A model generated the notes under the pieces. That model saw only the letters and a list, made by a program, of their open reading frames with translations. It was not told the origin of the DNA and searched no databases. Source: Flavobacterium sp. MK4S-17 (lineage in GTDB: Bacteria > Bacteroidota > Bacteroidia > Flavobacteriales > Flavobacteriaceae). From it: 64,000 nt of DNA. The position numbers and the translations under genes were made by a program. Of this stretch, positions 60,034 to 64,000 are shown piece after piece. The stretch's first letter is position 1; each line of letters begins with the position of its first letter. The stretch is taken from assembly GCF_009848495.1 (NCBI RefSeq), contig NZ_WWEP01000009.1, positions 1 through 64,000 of the forward strand, read 5' to 3'.

Positions 60034-63000
60034 TTAATTCAATTTAAAATTCAGCTGCATTTTATCGAGTTCATACAACAACTCATTCGATATATTAACC
60101 TTAAGCTTCCTGCTTGGCATGGTTAGCTTGGTTACAACCTGTACATCATCAACATCTGCAACAACAGTTTCAGATATTTCTTCTTCAGGCAACGCTGCAT
60201 CTCCATAATCTTCAGCGGGCTCATTAACCGTGCTCAATATCTCCACCTGCCGTTTTACTTTTTCCAGTTCCATAACCTCAAACATAACTGAATGTTCGCC
60301 ACGGCTGGCTTTAAATAACTGCTGAAGCCTTGCAATTAGCTGTTCCTGTAAATCGGATACATTAAACTGAATTACCAGCTTTTTGGCAAATGTTGTAAGC
60401 ACATCCTGCAAATATTGTATAGCTATAAACTGCAGCCTTGGCTCACCGCGTTTACCCTCTGCATTAACCCAGCCTTCCCTTACTAAAACTTTAATATAGG
60501 TAAAGTTGTTAGGGATTAGGAAATGCCTGAATTTAAGGTATTCCTCACCATATATCCTGAACTCGTGGTTTTCATCATACCCTTCCAAAAGAAAGGATGC
60601 CCAGCCCTTGCCATTTTTGGCAACCTTATGCTGAACAGTTGTTATAATACCGCCAAAGCTTAAATTTTTGCTTACATGCTGCTCAAGGTTTTTTAATGCT
60701 TCCAGTTTTGAATTACAAAAATATTTCATCTGGAATTTATAATCATCCAGCGGGTGCCCGGAAATATAAATACCTACTACTTCTTTTTCTTTCGCCAGTT
60801 TTTCCATAGTGCTCCACTCCTCGCACGGCGGCACTACCGGTTCCGGTATCTGCACCTCGCTTGCCTCGCCAAACAGGCTAACCTGTGAAGAATTTTCATT
60901 TTCCTGATATTTTGCGCCATATCGCATAGCCTTTTCCAAAAAGGTTATGCTTTCGCCATCATCATGAAAATACTGTGCCCTGTGGGTATCGGTAAAACAG
61001 TCAAACCCACCGGCAAGGGCAAGGTTTTCAAAAGCCTTTTTGTTGGCAGCCCGCAAATCTATTCGCTTAGCCAAATCAAATATTGATTTGTATTTACCAT
61101 TCTTCCTGTTATCTACAATGGTTTGTACCGCACCATGCCCTACACCCTTAATAGCCCCCATACCGAAACGTACCGCATTCTGGTCATTAACCGTAAATTT
61201 ATAAAATGACTCATTAACATCAGGGCCAAGAACCTGCAAGCCCATGCGTTTACATTCTTCCATAAAGAAAGACACCTGTTTAATGTCGTTCATGTTATTA
61301 CTAAGCACCGCAGCCATATATTCTGCCGGGTAATGCGCCTTAAGATAGGCTGTTTGATAGGCAACCCAGGCATAGCAGGTAGAGTGCGATTTATTAAATG
61401 CATAACTTGCAAAAGCTTCCCAGTCTTTCCATATTTTTTCCAATACGGCGGGGTCATGTCCCTTTTCTGCTGCCTGAGATACAAACTTAGGCTTCATTTT
61501 ATCAAGAACGTCCTTTTGCTTTTTACCCATTGCCTTACGCAAAACATCGGCCTCACCTTTTGTAAAGCCGGCAAGCTTTTGAGATAAAAGCATCACCTGT
61601 TCCTGGTAAACAGTAATGCCATAAGTTTCTTTAAGATATTCCTCGCAGGCATCAAGGTCATATTTTATTTCTTCCTCACCGTTTTTCCTACGGATAAAAC
61701 TTGGTATATATTCCAGCGGCCCGGGGCGGTATAAAGCATTCATGGCAATAAGGTCGGCAAATACAGTTGGCTTAAGTTCCTTCATGTATTTTTGCATGCC
61801 GGGCGATTCATATTGGAATATACCAACCGTTTCCCCACGCTGGAAAAGTTCATAGGTCTTTTGGTCGTCTATAGGAAAGTTATCAGGATCCAACTCAATA
61901 CCAGTACGGTATTTTACCAATTTTACCGTATCCTTAATAAGGGTAAGCGTTTTTAACCCAAGGAAATCCATTTTTAAAAGTCCTGCACTCTCCACAACCG
62001 AGTTATCAAACTGGGTTACATATAAGTCAGAATCCTTAGCTACTGCAACAGGCACAAAATTGGTAATATCATCCGGGGTTATAATTACACCACATGCATG
62101 AATACCTGTATTCCTTAAAGAGCCTTCAAGCACTTTTGCCTGCTGTATGGTTTCAGAACTTAAATCGCCGCTTTCAGCTAATGATAAAAGTTCCTGTACC
62201 CTTTCAAATTCTTCTGAACGCAAAGCACCCCGTAATGAAGGTGCATCCATATTAAAAATCTTTGCCAGCTTCATGTTTGGTATAAGCTTGGCAATTTTGT
62301 CGGCTTCAAATAAAGGCAGGTCAAGCACACGTGCAGTATCCCTTATTGAAGATTTTGCCGCCATGGTACCATAGGTAATAATCTGCGCTACCTGGTTAGC
62401 TCCATATTTATTAATAACATATTCCATAACACGCCCCCTGCCCTCATCATCAAAATCAATATCAATATCGGGCATCGAAATACGGTCTGGATTAAGGAAA
62501 CGCTCAAAAAGCAGGTCGTAAGCAATAGGGTCTATATTGGTAATACCAAGGCAATAGGCTACAGCACTGCCTGCCGCCGAGCCCCTGCCCGGCCCTACAG
62601 AAACACCAAGCTTTCTTGCTTCGGCTATAAAATCCTGAACAATAAGAAAATAACCCGGATATCCTGTATTTTCAATAGTTTTTAATTCAAAATCAAGCCT
62701 CTCGCTTATTTCCGGTGTTATCTCGCTATATCTTTTTTTAGCCCCTTCATAGGTAAGGTGCCTAAGGTATTTATTTTCACCGCGCTTGCCGCCATCCTGG
62801 TCATCTTCCGCAACCAAAAATTCCTGTGGTATGGTAAATTTAGGCAACAGCACATCACGGTATAAAGAGTAGGTTTCTATTTTGTCAACTATCTCTTTAG
62901 TAGTTACTATTGCTTCGGGCAAATCCTGAAAAAGTTTTTTCATTTCTTCGCCCGGCTTAAAGTAATATTCATTATTGGGCAGCCCGTAACGGAACCCTCG

Positions 63001-64000
63001 GCCGCGCCCTTTAGGTGTAGCCAGTTTTTCCCCATCTTTCACGCACAATAAAATATCATGCGCATGTGCATCTTCCTTATTTACATAATAGGTGTTATTG
63101 GTTGCCACCAGTTTTACATCATGTTTTCTTGCAAGGGTTATTAAAGTCTGGTTTACCCTGTCCTCATCTTCCTGCCCATGGCGCATTAGTTCAATATAAA
63201 AGTCATCGGTAAAAATTTCTTTCCACCAAAGCAAAGCCTCTTCTGCCTGGTTCTCACCTACATTTAATACCTTGTTAGGTATTTCACCATACAGGTTCCC
63301 CGAGAGGACTATAATATCTTCTTTATATTTTTCTACTACTGCCCTGTCAATACGTGGAACATAATAAAACCCATCAGTATAGGCTATAGAAGACATTTTG
63401 GCCAGATTATGATATCCATTTTTATTCTTGGCAAGAAACACCACCTGGTAACCATTATCTTTACGTGTTTTATCCTTGTGGTTTTCACAAACATAAAATT
63501 CGCATCCTACAATAGGTTTCATTATAACTTCCTGAGGTTGTTCACCTTTTTCAATAGCCTCTTTATTTTTGGCTTCGGCCGCCTTATTATGGTTTAACAC
63601 ACTGCTTACAAAGTGGAAAGCCCCCATCATATTGGCATGGTCGGTCATGGCAACAGCAGGCATTTTATATTTGGCAGCAGCCTTAACCAAATCAGGCACA
63701 GCTATGGTACTCTGCAGTACGGAAAATTGTGTATGGTTGTGCAGGTGAACAAAATCAACCTCCTGCAAATCGCGCTTTTCCTGCTGTGTTGGTGCCGCAG
63801 GGGTATTAACAACTTTTAATTTTTCAAGGCGCTTACGAATTTCATCTGATGCCGCCTTTAAGTTTATGTGTTTTAACCCTATCAGCTGGATGGGCTGAGG
63901 GTTTTTTATCTTAAAATCATTAAAATAAGCGGGGTGCACATCAAGCTCTTCATGGGTAAATACTTCCCTTTTTACAAGCTCAAGGAAACAACGCGTTGTA
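60034..64000 (-). CDS. dnaE: DNA polymerase III alpha subunit, 5' end outside window (DnaQ-DnaE fusion)
   Basis: The reading frame stays open to the right edge (1321 codons visible). A GTG at 63939 is not the start: the 20 codons before it encode TTRCFLELVKREVFTHEELD. In Flavobacteriaceae that segment is the end of an N-terminal DnaQ-like exonuclease fused to DnaE, so the full protein is probably near 1500 residues. Visible parts: PHP domain (HLHNHTQFSVLQS, AMTDHANMMG), catalytic palm GPGRGSAAGSAV and PDIDIDFDDEGRGRVMEYV, thumb and fingers, helix-hairpin-helix, an OB fold (FGGIITTVQHKVAKNGKGWASF) and a C-terminal tail. It is the replicative polymerase. Confidence 0.95.
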   Translation of the reverse strand, partial: TTRCFLELVKREVFTHEELDVHPAYFNDFKIKNPQPIQLIGLKHINLKAASDEIRKRLEKLKVVNTPAAPTQQEKRDLQEVDFVHLHNHTQFSVLQSTIAVPDLVKAAAKYKMPAVAMTDHANMMGAFHFVSSVLNHNKAAEAKNKEAIEKGEQPQEVIMKPIVGCEFYVCENHKDKTRKDNGYQVVFLAKNKNGYHNLAKMSSIAYTDGFYYVPRIDRAVVEKYKEDIIVLSGNLYGEIPNKVLNVGENQAEEALLWWKEIFTDDFYIELMRHGQEDEDRVNQTLITLARKHDVKLVATNNTYYVNKEDAHAHDILLCVKDGEKLATPKGRGRGFRYGLPNNEYYFKPGEEMKKLFQDLPEAIVTTKEIVDKIETYSLYRDVLLPKFTIPQEFLVAEDDQDGGKRGENKYLRHLTYEGAKKRYSEITPEISERLDFELKTIENTGYPGYFLIVQDFIAEARKLGVSVGPGRGSAAGSAVAYCLGITNIDPIAYDLLFERFLNPDRISMPDIDIDFDDEGRGRVMEYVINKYGANQVAQIITYGTMAAKSSIRDTARVLDLPLFEADKIAKLIPNMKLAKIFNMDAPSLRGALRSEEFERVQELLSLAESGDLSSETIQQAKVLEGSLRNTGIHACGVIITPDDITNFVPVAVAKDSDLYVTQFDNSVVESAGLLKMDFLGLKTLTLIKDTVKLVKYRTGIELDPDNFPIDDQKTYELFQRGETVGIFQYESPGMQKYMKELKPTVFADLIAMNALYRPGPLEYIPSFIRRKNGEEEIKYDLDACEEYLKETYGITVYQEQVMLLSQKLAGFTKGEADVLRKAMGKKQKDVLDKMKPKFVSQAAEKGHDPAVLEKIWKDWEAFASYAFNKSHSTCYAWVAYQTAYLKAHYPAEYMAAVLSNNMNDIKQVSFFMEECKRMGLQVLGPDVNESFYKFTVNDQNAVRFGMGAIKGVGHGAVQTIVDNRKNGKYKSIFDLAKRIDLRAANKKAFENLALAGGFDCFTDTHRAQYFHDDGESITFLEKAMRYGAKYQENENSSQVSLFGEASEVQIPEPVVPPCEEWSTMEKLAKEKEVVGIYISGHPLDDYKFQMKYFCNSKLEALKNLEQHVSKNLSFGGIITTVQHKVAKNGKGWASFLLEGYDENHEFRIYGEEYLKFRHFLIPNNFTYIKVLVREGWVNAEGKRGEPRLQFIAIQYLQDVLTTFAKKLVIQFNVSDLQEQLIARLQQLFKASRGEHSVMFEVMELEKVKRQVEILSTVNEPAEDYGDAALPEEEISETVVADVDDVQVVTKLTMPSRKLKVNISNELLYELDKMQLNFKLN

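Noticed and set aside
1..64000. CRISPR arrays, insertion sequences, phage genes, rRNA
   Set aside because: No regularly spaced repeats, transposase or integrase motifs or rRNA sequences were seen anywhere in the window.

Overview
The window is chromosomal DNA from a member of the Bacteroidota, most likely a Flavobacteriaceae species close to Flavobacterium. The evidence is a SusC/SusD pair, four secreted proteins with type IX secretion (T9SS) C-terminal sorting domains, an alternative complex III cytochrome subunit, a DnaQ-DnaE fusion polymerase, and promoters of the phylum-specific TTG-N17..23-TAnnTTTG type in front of many genes, including all three tRNAs. There is no rRNA, phage, transposase or CRISPR array. 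Both edge genes are partial: the cytochrome at the left and dnaE at the right.

Positions 1-7.4 kb hold housekeeping genes: a multihaem cytochrome of alternative complex III, a SPOR protein, the rimP-nusA-infB operon, a tandem universal stress protein and tRNA-Gln. Positions 7.5-22.6 kb hold two tandem giant DUF2723 membrane proteins, a polysaccharide deacetylase, a thioredoxin-like protein without its cysteines, a membrane-anchored metallophosphoesterase, a flavodoxin-like reductase, polA, a serine hydrolase and an orphan LacI regulator. Positions 22.9-33.2 kb hold two exported ferritin-like proteins, a large secreted CotH-type protein, tRNA-Leu, an M20 dipeptidase, a DUF4407 protein and a three-gene hemW cluster.

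Positions 33.3-53.5 kb form a complete alginate utilisation locus. Twelve co-directional minus-strand genes with mostly tiny gaps run from susC to a secreted jelly-roll protein: susC, susD, a PL6 alginate lyase, a TIG-domain surface lipoprotein, a PL17 oligoalginate lyase, a KdgF-like cupin, a T9SS cargo protein, an MFS hexuronate transporter, a DEH reductase (SDR), KDG kinase, KDPG aldolase and the jelly-roll T9SS protein. Together they explain conversion of polymer to oligomer, then DEH, KDG, KDPG, and finally pyruvate plus glyceraldehyde-3-phosphate. Upstream lie a FadR/GntR-type regulator and, on the opposite strand, a SASA-type acetylesterase. The same 12-base palindrome TTGGTTGACCAA sits on the promoter of each of these two genes, which points to one autoregulated regulon.

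The most unusual signal is in the 558-base gap between the regulator and the esterase. A plus-strand RNA of about 135 nt, with a closing stem, an apical domain and a strong terminator, carries two segments of 15 and 22 nt. These are perfectly complementary to two places in the susC mRNA leader, one of them directly abutting the susC start codon. The longer segment can form a CCCC-loop hairpin in the small RNA and a matching GGGG-loop hairpin in the mRNA. This looks like a trans-encoded, split-site antisense RNA controlling entry of alginate oligomers.

Positions 53.5-64 kb hold ruvC with a small lipoprotein, a T9SS choice-of-anchor/PKD adhesin-like protein, tRNA-Asp, a DUF58 protein, trxA and dnaE.
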